Origin: Stenotrophomonas humi
GTDB taxonomy: Bacteria; Pseudomonadota; Gammaproteobacteria; Xanthomonadales; Xanthomonadaceae
Assembly: GCF_001431415.1 (NCBI RefSeq)
Contig: NZ_LDJI01000003.1
Span: forward strand, 62,001 to 126,000
Length of the DNA stretch: 64,000 nucleotides
Direction of reading: 5' to 3'
Numbering within the stretch: position 1 is the stretch's first letter; the number at the start of each line of letters is the position of its first letter. Shown piece by piece: positions 7,592 to 15,791 of this stretch. A program made the position numbers and the translations under genes. The notes under the pieces were generated by a model. The model was not told the DNA's origin, did not search any database, and saw only the letters and a list, made by a program, of their open reading frames with translations.

Positions 7592-10168
7592 ATGTCGTTC
7601 CGCATATCGCGGCTGCTGCCAGTCCTGCTACTGGCGCTGATCGCAAACCTGTCACCAGCCCACGCCCAGAACAGCTACTACTTCCCCACAGCGCAGCAGT
7701 TCGACGCGAAGGTGCCGTCACCACAGCAGTTCCTCGGCTATGACATCGGCAGCCACTACACACGCCACGATCAGCTGGTGGCGTACTTCAACGAACTGGC
7801 GCGGTTGTCTGACCGGGTCAAGGTCGAAGTCATCGGCCAAAGCTACGAGCGCCGACCGCTGCTGCTGGTGACCATCAGCTCAGCGCGCAACCACGCCCGC
7901 GGCGCGCAGATCGCCGCACAGCGGCAGGCGTTGGTCGATCCTGCCCAGCCGGCCCCAGGCGATGACGCACCTGCTGTGGTCTGGCTCGGCTACAGCGTGC
8001 ATGGCAATGAAACCTCCAGCGGCGAAGCCGCGATGCTGACCGCGTACTACCTGGCGGCAAACCAGGATGCGGAAACCATCCGCTGGCTGGACGAATCGGT
8101 GGTCGTCATCGACCCGGCACAGAACCCGGATGGTCGCGACCGCGCCGCGAGCTGGCACAACGGCTGGGGTTCTCGCCCACCGTCGGCCGATCCCGCCGAC
8201 AAGGAGCACGTTGAACCGTTCCCCAGCGGCCGCGTCAATCACTACTTCACCGACCTCAACCGCGATTGGCTTGCCCTGGCACAGGCCGACAGCTGGCCCA
8301 AGGTCGCCCAGTTCCATCGCTGGTACCCGAACATCCAGATCGATTTCCACGAGATGGGAAAGGACAGCACGTACTACTTCGAGCCTTCGCCGAAAAGCAT
8401 GGAGAGCCCGCTGCTGCCCAAGTCCTCCTATGCGGCCAACCAGTGGCTGGCACGCTTCCACGCACAGGCGCTGGATGCACTGGGCTCGCTGTACTACACC
8501 GGTGAGAACTTCGATAACTTCTCGCCGATCTACGGCTCCACCTACCCGGATTTCCACGGTGCGGTCGGCGTGACCGTCGAGCAGGCCAGCTCGCGTGGAT
8601 TGGTGCAGGAGTCGGTCAACGGCCCGCTGCATTTCAACTTCACCATCCGCAACCAGGTGGCGACCGGTCTGGCCAGCGTGCAGGGTGCGGTGGAGGACCG
8701 GACGCGCCTGTTCGCATTGCAGAAGGAGTTCTTCCGCAGTGCCCTGAAACAGGCGGCGGCGTATCCGGTACATGATTGGGTCTTCGGTGATGTGGCCGAT
8801 GCCACGCTCACGCACAGGCTGCTGGCGGTATTGCTGCAGCATCGCATCGAGGTGCACGCGTTGGCGCGCGATGTCGAGGTTGATGGCAAGCGCTTCCAGG
8901 CTGGCTCGGCCTACGTGGTGCCGGCGCGCCAGCCGCAGTTTCGTCTTGCGCATTCGATCTTCGAGTTCACCCCGCCGGTGAAGGGCGATGTGTTCTACAG
9001 CGGCACGTCCTATGCCGTCGCGCCAGCCTATGGGCTGCGCTACGCGGGGAGTCGTGGTGCCTTGCCGAGCGGTGCGCAGGTAGATACCGTGCCGACGGCA
9101 CAGGGTGGTATCAATGGTGGACGCGCCGGGTTTGCCTATGTTGCCGATGCGCGTGATTTCGGCAGCTATCGTCTGCTCGGTGGTTTGCTGCGCGATGGCG
9201 TGCGTGTTCGCACCGCACATCAACCGTTCACTGCGGCGACCGCTGCCGGTGAGGTGAGCTTCGGTCATGGCGCGGTGGTGATTCCCGTGGTCGGGCAGAC
9301 ATTGGATGCGGACGCATTGCAGGCCAAGGTGCTGGCACGGGCGCAGGAGGCGGGCGTCACCGTGCATGCGCTGGCCAGCGGCCGCGCTGCCAGCGGCATC
9401 GACCTTGGCAGCGACAACGTGCGTGTGTTGCGCGCACCGACCATCGCGCTGGTGATGGGCGAGGGCGTGTCGGCAACCGAGATCGGCTCGGCCTGGTTTG
9501 CGCTGGACACCTCATTGGGCCTGCCGTCGACCAAGCTGGATCCGGCGCAGTTGGCCACCGCGGATCTGTCGCGCTACACCTCCATCGTGCTGTCCGGTGG
9601 CACGTACGGCACCGTGAACGATGCCGGCGTGGCTGCGCTCAAGCGTTGGATCGCCGCTGGCGGTTCCCTGGTGGTATATGGCGGTGGCGCGCGCTGGGCG
9701 ATTGACAAGGGGTTGGCTGAGGCCAAATTGCGCGAGGGTGACAAGAAGGACGACGCCGAGCGCCTGGATTTCGGTACCGTGCGCGACGTGTTCGCACTCG
9801 GCCGTGTCAGCGGCAACATTCTCAGTGCGGATATCGATCCGACCCATCCGCTCGGTTTCGGTGTGCAGCAGCGCCGCATCTGGGTGAACAAGGAAGGCGG
9901 GCTGGTGTTCGAGCCGGTCAAGAATGCTTTTCTCAACGTGGTCACCATCGACCGCGAGCCGGTGGTGAATGGGTACCTCTCCGATGCGAACCGCGCACGC
10001 GTGGCCGGTTCCAGCTATCTGCAGGTAGTGCCGACCGGCAACGGCAACGTGGTGCTGTTCGCCGATGACCCGGCGCACCGCAAGTACTGGCACGGCACCG
10101 AGCGCCTGCTGCTCAATGCGCTGCTGCAGTCCAACCATCTCAGCACGCCACGGCAGCGTGGCGAGTAA
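7592..10168 (+). CDS. Secreted M14 family zinc metallocarboxypeptidase
   Basis: Protein of 858 aa with a signal peptide (about residues 1-25, cleavage after AHA). The M14 catalytic domain fills the first half. The zinc motif HGNE is at residues 137-140, NPDGR at 178-182, and the third zinc ligand is H253 in DFHEMG. Acidic and aromatic residues follow. The second half, about residues 430-850, has an alpha/beta character with a glutamine-amidotransferase-like look (SIVLSGGTYG, GSLVVYGGG), which may be a non-catalytic domain. It probably trims peptides in the periplasm or outside the cell. Substrate unknown. Confidence 0.88.
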   Translation: MSFRISRLLPVLLLALIANLSPAHAQNSYYFPTAQQFDAKVPSPQQFLGYDIGSHYTRHDQLVAYFNELARLSDRVKVEVIGQSYERRPLLLVTISSARNHARGAQIAAQRQALVDPAQPAPGDDAPAVVWLGYSVHGNETSSGEAAMLTAYYLAANQDAETIRWLDESVVVIDPAQNPDGRDRAASWHNGWGSRPPSADPADKEHVEPFPSGRVNHYFTDLNRDWLALAQADSWPKVAQFHRWYPNIQIDFHEMGKDSTYYFEPSPKSMESPLLPKSSYAANQWLARFHAQALDALGSLYYTGENFDNFSPIYGSTYPDFHGAVGVTVEQASSRGLVQESVNGPLHFNFTIRNQVATGLASVQGAVEDRTRLFALQKEFFRSALKQAAAYPVHDWVFGDVADATLTHRLLAVLLQHRIEVHALARDVEVDGKRFQAGSAYVVPARQPQFRLAHSIFEFTPPVKGDVFYSGTSYAVAPAYGLRYAGSRGALPSGAQVDTVPTAQGGINGGRAGFAYVADARDFGSYRLLGGLLRDGVRVRTAHQPFTAATAAGEVSFGHGAVVIPVVGQTLDADALQAKVLARAQEAGVTVHALASGRAASGIDLGSDNVRVLRAPTIALVMGEGVSATEIGSAWFALDTSLGLPSTKLDPAQLATADLSRYTSIVLSGGTYGTVNDAGVAALKRWIAAGGSLVVYGGGARWAIDKGLAEAKLREGDKKDDAERLDFGTVRDVFALGRVSGNILSADIDPTHPLGFGVQQRRIWVNKEGGLVFEPVKNAFLNVVTIDREPVVNGYLSDANRARVAGSSYLQVVPTGNGNVVLFADDPAHRKYWHGTERLLLNALLQSNHLSTPRQRGE

Positions 10169-10190
10169 AGCAGAGCCTCGAGGATGACGG

Positions 10191-10228
10191 CCCCTCTCCC
10201 GTTCACGGCAGAGGGGTAGGGGAGAGGG
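10191..10228 (+). terminator. CCCTCTCCC-type hairpin after the M14 peptidase
   Basis: CCCTCTCCC at 10192-10200 can pair with GGGAGAGGG at 10220-10228. An alternative shorter pairing with CAGAGGGG at 10209-10216 also exists. It lies 23 bases after the stop and has no U-run, so termination efficiency is uncertain. Confidence 0.55.
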
Positions 10229-10280
10229 CAGATCGACGAGGCTGAAACATGCAGTTGCAGGCTATTGCCGAAGCCAAAGC

Positions 10281-10389
10281 TGCCCTCATCCGCCCCTGCC
10301 GGGCACCTCGCTCCGCGCCCCGGCCACGCACGCTTCAGTGGCTCGCATACCGCATGCCTTCACGCCGTTTACGGGAGAAGGGATGGAAG
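10281..10389 (-). repeat. Dispersed intergenic repeat, copy B
   Basis: Inverted relative to copy A at 2103-2236, about 8 kb away. Reading the minus strand, the order of shared blocks is the same (ATCCCTTCTCCCG, GAAGGCATGCGG, CGAGCCACTG, GCGGAGCGAGGTGCCC, AGGGGCGG). Copy B lacks the roughly 28-base insert of copy A. Together with hairpins on both sides it fills the gap between the peptidase and rhlE. Confidence 0.7.
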
Positions 10390-10410
10390 CCAAAGCGCAA
10401 AGCCAAAAGC

Positions 10411-10445
10411 AGAAAGGCCGACGCAATGCGTCGGCCTTTCTTTTT
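10411..10445 (-). terminator. Strong bidirectional terminator
   Basis: Perfect 14-bp stem AGAAAGGCCGACGC (10411-10424) with its complement at 10428-10441, a three-base loop and T-rich ends. It lies 26 bases past the rhlE stop (minus strand) and also faces transcription from the peptidase side, so it probably serves both. Confidence 0.9.
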
Positions 10446-10470
10446 CACTCATCCCAACAAAAAACGGGGA

Positions 10471-11871
10471 TTACGCGCTGGTACGGCTCTGGCTGCGCCC
10501 GCCACCGCCACGACGCTGACCACCACCCGGGTGCGCGTCACGACGCTGCTGGCCATTGCCGGCAGCGCGCTGGCCACCCGGCTTCTGCGACTGGCCGCCA
10601 CGGCCACCACGCGGTGCATCGCTGTTCGGGCGACGCGCGGGATGACCGCCGTTGCCACGACGCGGCGCCTTCTGGCCACCCGGCAGTTCAGCCTTGCCCG
10701 GCGCGCTGTTGCCCCAACGGATCGGGGTCTGCGGTTCGAAGCCCGGCACGTCACGGATATCCATGTCGCGGTCGAGCAGGCGCACGATCTGACGCAGCAG
10801 CTTGGCTTCGTCCTGTGCCACCAGCGAGACAGCCTCACCGGTGGAGCCGTTGCGGCCGGTACGGCCGATACGGTGCACGTAATCTTCCGGCACCATCGGC
10901 AGGTCATAGTTGATGACCTTGGGCAGTTCGTTGATATCAATGCCGCGCGCGGCGATATCGGTGGCCACCAGCACGGTCACGCGGCCAGCCTTGAAATCGG
11001 CCAGTGCACGCAGGCGCTGACCCTGGCTCTTGTTGCCGTGGATCGCGGCGGTCTTGATGCCGGACTTCTCCAGGAACATGGCCAGCTTGTCGCAACCATG
11101 CTTGGTACGGCCGAACACCAGCGTCTGCACGCGCGAATCCTGCGCCAGCAGGTGCAGCAGCAGTTCGCGCTTGCGGGCGCCATCGACCGGGTGCACGCGG
11201 TGGGTGATGGTCTCGGCCACCGTGTTCTTCGGCGTGACCTGGATCTGCTTCGGGTCGCGCATGAACTCCAGCGCCAGCTGCTTGATGCTTTCCTCGAACG
11301 TGGCCGAGAACAGCAGCGTCTGACGGTTCTGGCGCGGCAGCTTGGCCAGGATGCGGTTGATCGACGGCAGGAAGCCCATGTCGAGCATGCGGTCGGCTTC
11401 GTCCAGCACCAGGATCTCGATGCCCGACAGGTCGACGCTGCGACGCTCCAGGTGATCGATCAGGCGGCCCGGGCAGGCCACCAGCAGGTCCACGCCACGG
11501 CGCAGCACGTCCAGCTGGTTGCCCATGCCGACGCCGCCGTAGATGCAGGCGCTGGGGATGCGCAGGTACTTGCTGTAGCCACGCAGGCTGTCATGTACCT
11601 GGGTGGCCAGCTCGCGGGTGGGTGCCAGGATCAGCGCACGCGGCTTGCGCGGGCCGTTGCCCACGCTCTGCGGCGCGGTGCCCAGGTGCTGCAGCAGCGG
11701 CAGGCCGAACGCGGCGGTCTTGCCGGTACCGGTCTGAGCGCCGGCCAGCAGGTCGTGACCTTCCAGTGCAAGCGGGATGGCCTGCTCCTGGATCGGGGTC
11801 GGGTTTTCGTAGCCCTGCTCGGCGAGCGCGCGCAGCAGGAAGGGCGCAAGGCCCAGGTTTTCAAACGACAT
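10471..11871 (-). CDS. rhlE: DEAD-box ATP-dependent RNA helicase RhlE
   Basis: Protein of 466 aa. Helicase motifs in order: Q motif (FENLGLAP..NPTPIQEQAIP), Walker A AQTGTGKT at 45-52, PTRELA at 84-89, DEAD at 157-160, SAT at 189-191, then ATDIAARGID and HRIGRTGR. The last 70 or so residues are a basic Arg/Gly/Gln-rich tail, likely for RNA binding. RhlE-type helicases act in ribosome assembly and RNA turnover, often at low temperature. The ATG at 11871 has GGAG close upstream; the longer open frame is rejected. A leader of roughly 245 bases is inferred. Confidence 0.94.
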   Translation of the reverse strand: MSFENLGLAPFLLRALAEQGYENPTPIQEQAIPLALEGHDLLAGAQTGTGKTAAFGLPLLQHLGTAPQSVGNGPRKPRALILAPTRELATQVHDSLRGYSKYLRIPSACIYGGVGMGNQLDVLRRGVDLLVACPGRLIDHLERRSVDLSGIEILVLDEADRMLDMGFLPSINRILAKLPRQNRQTLLFSATFEESIKQLALEFMRDPKQIQVTPKNTVAETITHRVHPVDGARKRELLLHLLAQDSRVQTLVFGRTKHGCDKLAMFLEKSGIKTAAIHGNKSQGQRLRALADFKAGRVTVLVATDIAARGIDINELPKVINYDLPMVPEDYVHRIGRTGRNGSTGEAVSLVAQDEAKLLRQIVRLLDRDMDIRDVPGFEPQTPIRWGNSAPGKAELPGGQKAPRRGNGGHPARRPNSDAPRGGRGGQSQKPGGQRAAGNGQQRRDAHPGGGQRRGGGGRSQSRTSA

Positions 11872-12122
11872 GGAGTACTCCGAAACATGAATAACGCGCG
11901 CCCAAAGGGGCTTGCGTTGCTGGTCATTGAAGACCAGCTGATCTCGGAGCGTTCCCGTAAACCGCGCTGCAAGATCTGGATGCAACCAGAGCGGTGCGCT
12001 GGTTGGTATGCGTAACGATTGGCGTCGGAGTGGGGGCGGGCGGGCGGACAGGCCTGAAAAGCCGGTGTCCTGCACCGCCGGCGGTCCCTGAGGGAAACGG
12101 ACGGCCGCTGGCAGACCGCGCT
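11872..12122 (-). promoter_or_regulatory. Putative long 5' leader of rhlE
   Basis: About 245 bases lie between the inferred start site near 12116 and the rhlE ATG. A 7-bp hairpin GCTGGTC (11919-11925) with GACCAGC (11932-11938) is visible near the translation start. Long leaders are common on cold-induced RNA helicase mRNAs and can carry autoregulation. Here that role is inference only. Confidence 0.35.
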
Positions 12123-12151
12123 AGTCTAGGGGATTGTCCGGATAGGTACAA
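12123..12151 (-). promoter_or_regulatory. Putative sigma-70 promoter of rhlE
   Basis: On the minus strand TTGTAC (12151-12146) is followed after exactly 17 bases by TAGACT (12128-12123), a good match to -35 and -10 boxes. No other strong candidate was seen nearer the gene. Confidence 0.45.
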
Positions 12152-12244
12152 AAACGCCCGTTCAGCATTCCTTCGGGGGCGCTGGTGGCGGCCGGCATAT
12201 TCATTACAATTGAAACTTGTTTCTTCTGCAGACTGGACGTTCCC

Positions 12245-13234
12245 ATGAAGCTTGGTTCCCTGAAGGAAGGCGGCCGCGACGGCACCCTTATCGTGGTTTC
12301 GCGTGACCTGACCCGCGCCGTGCGTGCCAGCGGCATTGCCGCCACCCTGCAACTGGCGCTGGAGGACTGGTCCAACCTGGCCCCGCGCCTGAACGCCCTG
12401 TCCGAGCAGCTCAACGCCGGCGACGCTGCCGATAGCTTCGTACTGGAAATGGAAGAGCTGGCTGCGCCGCTGCCACGCGCCTATGAGTTCGTGGACGGCA
12501 GCGCCTACCTGCCGCACGTGGCCCGTGTGCGCAAGGCGCGCGGCGCCGAGGTGCCCGAATCGTTCTATACCGATCCGCTGATGTACCAGGCCACCAGTGC
12601 CGGCTTCTATGGCCCGCGCGACGCAGTGAAGGTGGTCAGCGAGGACTACGGCATCGACCTGGAGGCCGAGATCGTGGTCATCACCGACGACGTGCCGATG
12701 GCGGTCACGCCGGAACAGGCCGCCGGCCACATCCAACTGGTAGGCCTGGTCAACGACGTCAGCCTGCGCAACCTGATTCCGGGCGAGCTGGCCAAGGGCT
12801 TCGGCTTCCTGCAGTCCAAGCCGCGTTCGGCATTGAGCCCGGTATTCGTGACCCCGGACGAACTGGGCGACGCCTGGCAGGGCAGCAAGGTGCATCTGCC
12901 GCTGGTCACCCACATCAATGAAAAGTGGTTCGGCGCACCGGAAGCCGGCGTGGACATGCAGTTCGATTTCGCCCAGCTGGTGGCGCACGCGGCCAAGACC
13001 CGTCCGCTGTCGGCCGGTGCCATCGTCGGCTCGGGCACCATCGCCAACGAGGACACCTCGCTGGGCGCATCCTGCTTTGCCGAGCAGCGCACCGTCGAAG
13101 CCCTGCGTGACGGCAAGCCGTCCACGCCCTTCATGAGCTTCGGCGACGTGGTGCGTATCGAGATGTTCGACCGCGACGGAAACAGCATTTTCGGTGCCAT
13201 CGAGCAGCGTATCGAGCAGGCATCGCGCCCCTGA
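12245..13234 (+). CDS. fahA: Fumarylacetoacetase (FAH family)
   Basis: Protein of 329 aa. Fumarylacetoacetase cleaves fumarylacetoacetate to fumarate and acetoacetate, ending tyrosine and homogentisate breakdown. The central FAH core shows SFYTDPLMYQ, then YGIDLEAEIVVITDDV with metal-binding acids, GLVNDVSLRN and the terminal GSGTIAN. The family includes other C-C hydrolases and decarboxylases. The maleylacetoacetate isomerase gene directly downstream makes the tyrosine role likely. ATG at 12245 chosen over a longer frame because homology begins MKLGSLK. The 5' gap has a TACAAT at 12205 but no clear -35. Confidence 0.88.
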   Translation: MKLGSLKEGGRDGTLIVVSRDLTRAVRASGIAATLQLALEDWSNLAPRLNALSEQLNAGDAADSFVLEMEELAAPLPRAYEFVDGSAYLPHVARVRKARGAEVPESFYTDPLMYQATSAGFYGPRDAVKVVSEDYGIDLEAEIVVITDDVPMAVTPEQAAGHIQLVGLVNDVSLRNLIPGELAKGFGFLQSKPRSALSPVFVTPDELGDAWQGSKVHLPLVTHINEKWFGAPEAGVDMQFDFAQLVAHAAKTRPLSAGAIVGSGTIANEDTSLGASCFAEQRTVEALRDGKPSTPFMSFGDVVRIEMFDRDGNSIFGAIEQRIEQASRP

Positions 13235-13472
13235 GTCCGGGGGCGGCAAAGGCCGCGCCGGAATTCGCGATCTCGGGGTGCTGATGGCGTCCCGACATCG
13301 CCTTGCCGTCCGCTGGTCACGCTTGGGATCCGGGCGGAAAAATCATCTGTTACGGGCTGCGCTGTCGGCCTGAATCAGTCGTCCGACTGGCGGCTCGGTT
13401 GTCTGACCGATGGTGAAGGAACCCTCACCGCCACCGGTTACTGTGTCGTCCACGCGACAGGAGAAATCCCCC

Positions 13473-14129
13473 ATGGAAGATGGCCTGAAACTCTATAGCT
13501 ACTGGCGCTCCAGTGCTGCCTACCGCGTGCGTATCGGCCTGAACCTCAAGGGTCTGGATTACAGCATCGCGCCGGTGCATCTGGTGCGCGATGGCGGCCA
13601 GCAGCATGCACCGGACTACGCCGCGCTCAACCCGCAGGAGCTGGTGCCGACCCTGCGTCACGGTGAGCGCGTGCTGACCCAGTCGTTGGCCATTCTTGAA
13701 TACCTGGAAGAGGTGTATCCGCAGTCGCCGCTGTTGCCGGGCGATGCCGGTGGGCGTGCGCGCGTGCGTGCACTGGCGCAGCTGGTGGCCTGCGATATCC
13801 ATCCGCTCAACAACCTGCGTGTGCTGCAGTTCTTCGACCACGAATGGAACGTGCCGCAGCCCGAGCGCGATGAGTGGGTGCTGCACTGGATGCGTACCGG
13901 TTTTGCTGCGCTGGAGGCAATGCTGGTGGGCTCGTTCGACACAGGCCGCTTCTGCCATGGTGCCGAACCCGGCCTGGCCGATTGCTGCCTGGTGCCGCAG
14001 CTGTACAACGCACGCCGCTTCCACCTGGATCTGAATCCGTATCCGACCTTGTGCCGGATCGAGGAAGCCTGCCTTGCCCTGCCGGCATTCGATGCCGCAC
14101 GCCCGGAAAACCAGCCGGACGCGATCTGA
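13473..14129 (+). CDS. maiA: Maleylacetoacetate isomerase (zeta-class GST)
   Basis: Protein of 218 aa with glutathione S-transferase fold. It isomerises maleylacetoacetate to fumarylacetoacetate with glutathione. The N-terminal LYSYWRSSAAYRVRIGLNLKGL is the zeta-class active site; the Cys often found after SS in eukaryotic enzymes is Ala here. NPQELVPTL, SLAILEYLEE and the helical CDIHPLNNLRVL segment support the class. The ATG at 13473 follows AGGAGAAATCCCCC. It sits 238 bases after fahA, probably in one transcription unit, and acts one step before it. Confidence 0.93.
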   Translation: MEDGLKLYSYWRSSAAYRVRIGLNLKGLDYSIAPVHLVRDGGQQHAPDYAALNPQELVPTLRHGERVLTQSLAILEYLEEVYPQSPLLPGDAGGRARVRALAQLVACDIHPLNNLRVLQFFDHEWNVPQPERDEWVLHWMRTGFAALEAMLVGSFDTGRFCHGAEPGLADCCLVPQLYNARRFHLDLNPYPTLCRIEEACLALPAFDAARPENQPDAI

Positions 14130-14131
14130 AG

Positions 14132-14159
14132 CCCTTCTCCCGTTCTTACGGGAGAAGGG
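14132..14159. terminator. Bidirectional hairpin between maiA and pilU
   Basis: Perfect 12-bp stem CCCTTCTCCCGT with ACGGGAGAAGGG and a TCTT loop, placed between two convergent genes. No long U-run on either strand. Confidence 0.75.
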
Positions 14160-14174
14160 TGCTTACGCCCGTAC

Positions 14175-15305
14175 TCAGAATCCGTGACTGATCGCCGCCG
14201 GTGCGGTGGCGGAAAAATCACCATACGGATCATGCTCGCCTGTGGAGCCTTCCGAGAGGCGGAACTTCAGCGCAAGGCCATCACGTGAGTCGGCTGCGCG
14301 CAGCGCTTCCTCCTGTTCGATGAGGCCTTCCTTGACCATGCGGAACAGGCATTGGTCGAAGGTCTGCATGCCTTCTTCCAGCGACTCTTCCATGGCCTGC
14401 TTGATCGCATGGATTTCGCCACGGCGCAGCAGGTCGCGAATCATCGGCGTATTGATCAACACCTCGCTGGCCGGCCGGCGGCGGCCATCCACGCCCTTGA
14501 CCAGACGCTGTGAAACCACCGCGCGCAGGTTCAACGACAGGTTCATCAATACGTTCTTGTGCGCGCTTTCCGGGAAGAAGTTGAGGATGCGCTCGATGGT
14601 CTGGTCGGCATTGTTGGAGTGCAGCGTGGCCAGGCACAGGTGGCCGGTTTCGGCGAAGGCGATGGCTGCCTCCATCGTTTCGGCATCCAGGATCTCACCG
14701 ATCAGGATCACGTCCGGTGCCTCACGCATCGCGTTCTTCAGCGCGTTGTGGAAGGCATGCGTATCCAGGCCGACCTCACGCTGGTTGACGATGGACATCT
14801 TGTGCTTGTGCAGGAACTCGATCGGATCCTCGATGGTGAGGATGTGTCCGGTCGAGGTGCTGTTGCGGTGGTCGATCATCGACGCCAGCGAGGTGGACTT
14901 GCCCGAACCGGTCGAGCCCACCACCAGCACCAGACCGCGCGGGGTCATGATGACGTCCTTGAGCACCTGCGGCAGGTGCAGCTCCTCGATGCTCGGGATA
15001 TGGCTCTTGATCGCACGGATCACCATGCCCACCTCACCGCGCTGCTTGAACACGTTGACGCGGAAGCGCCCGGCGTCGGTCAGGGCGATGGCCATGTTGA
15101 GCTCAAGGTCGCGCTCGAACTGCGGTACCTGGCCCTCGTCCATCAGCGAGTAAGCGATTTTCTTGACCATTCCCGGTGGCAGGCCGGTGCTCCCCAGCGG
15201 ATACAGCTTGCCCTCGATCTTGATGTAGACCGGCGCTCCGGTGGTCAAAAACATGTCCGAAGCGTTCTTTTCGGTCATCAGCTTCAGGAAGTAGCCGATA
15301 TCCAT
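14175..15305 (-). CDS. pilU: Type IV pilus twitching ATPase PilU
   Basis: Protein of 376 aa of the PilT/PilU retraction ATPase family, acting at the cytoplasmic base of the type IV pilus as accessory to PilT. Walker A GSTGSGKS lies at 130-137. The Asp box is TGHILTIEDPIE, the Walker-B region is ILIGEILD at 200-207 (many relatives have Arg where Leu206 is), and the His box is TGHLCLATLHSNNADQTIERI. The start at 15305 (MDIGYFLKLM) gives the PilU N terminus. No pilT is adjacent in this window. Confidence 0.93.
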   Translation of the reverse strand: MDIGYFLKLMTEKNASDMFLTTGAPVYIKIEGKLYPLGSTGLPPGMVKKIAYSLMDEGQVPQFERDLELNMAIALTDAGRFRVNVFKQRGEVGMVIRAIKSHIPSIEELHLPQVLKDVIMTPRGLVLVVGSTGSGKSTSLASMIDHRNSTSTGHILTIEDPIEFLHKHKMSIVNQREVGLDTHAFHNALKNAMREAPDVILIGEILDAETMEAAIAFAETGHLCLATLHSNNADQTIERILNFFPESAHKNVLMNLSLNLRAVVSQRLVKGVDGRRRPASEVLINTPMIRDLLRRGEIHAIKQAMEESLEEGMQTFDQCLFRMVKEGLIEQEEALRAADSRDGLALKFRLSEGSTGEHDPYGDFSATAPAAISHGF

Positions 15306-15404
15306 ACGCAATATTTCCCCAACAGACGGCGACTTGTCGTTGCAAGCACGCCATAGCCTTGACCACAATGGCCGCGCTCAGTCACTCAGGCAACGGCCTC
15401 CCCA

Positions 15405-15791
15405 ATGAAAGCAAGCTTCGCACAATTACGACGTCTCCTGTATGTGACGGCGTGCGCAACCGCGCTGTCTGGTAGCGCTTTTGCGCAAGATCCGGCCGCC
15501 GCTGACCTGCTCGCCGCGCAGCAGGCGGTGGAGCGCGCCGACCGCGCCGACGCCGACCAGTACGCCCCGGACATGATGGCGATGGCGCGCCAGCAGCTGG
15601 AGCAGGCCCAGCGTGCCGCCACCGATCGCAGCCAGCGCAAGCAGGCGCCGGTGCTGGCGCAGCGGGCTGCTGCCGACGCCGATCTGGCGCGCGCGCAGAG
15701 CGAGGAGTCCGTGGCGCAGGCCCAGCTGGCCCAGCGTCGGGCCGAGGTTGAACAACTGCAACGCCAACTGGCGAACGGGGAGGGCCGCTGA
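15405..15791 (+). CDS. DUF4398-type periplasmic protein
   Basis: Protein of 128 aa with a signal peptide (to about residue 27, GSAFA). It then forms one long Ala/Gln-rich helix (AADLLAAQQAVERADRADA, ending VEQLQRQLAN) typical of DUF4398 proteins. Function is not established. The next gene overlaps by one base (TGATG) and encodes a secreted protein with an OmpA-type end, so the two probably work together in the periplasm. Confidence 0.8.
   Translation: MKASFAQLRRLLYVTACATALSGSAFAQDPAAADLLAAQQAVERADRADADQYAPDMMAMARQQLEQAQRAATDRSQRKQAPVLAQRAAADADLARAQSEESVAQAQLAQRRAEVEQLQRQLANGEGR

Noticed and set aside
10249..12015. Open frame of 588 codons on the plus strand opposite rhlE
   Set aside because: All helicase motifs are on the minus strand; the plus frame starts in a repeat and has no motif.
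14175..15305. GEILD in PilU (Leu in place of the Arg common in GEIRD) as an inactivating change
   Set aside because: Walker A, Asp box and His box are intact, and the change may be normal for PilU of this bacterial family, so it is not treated as damage.
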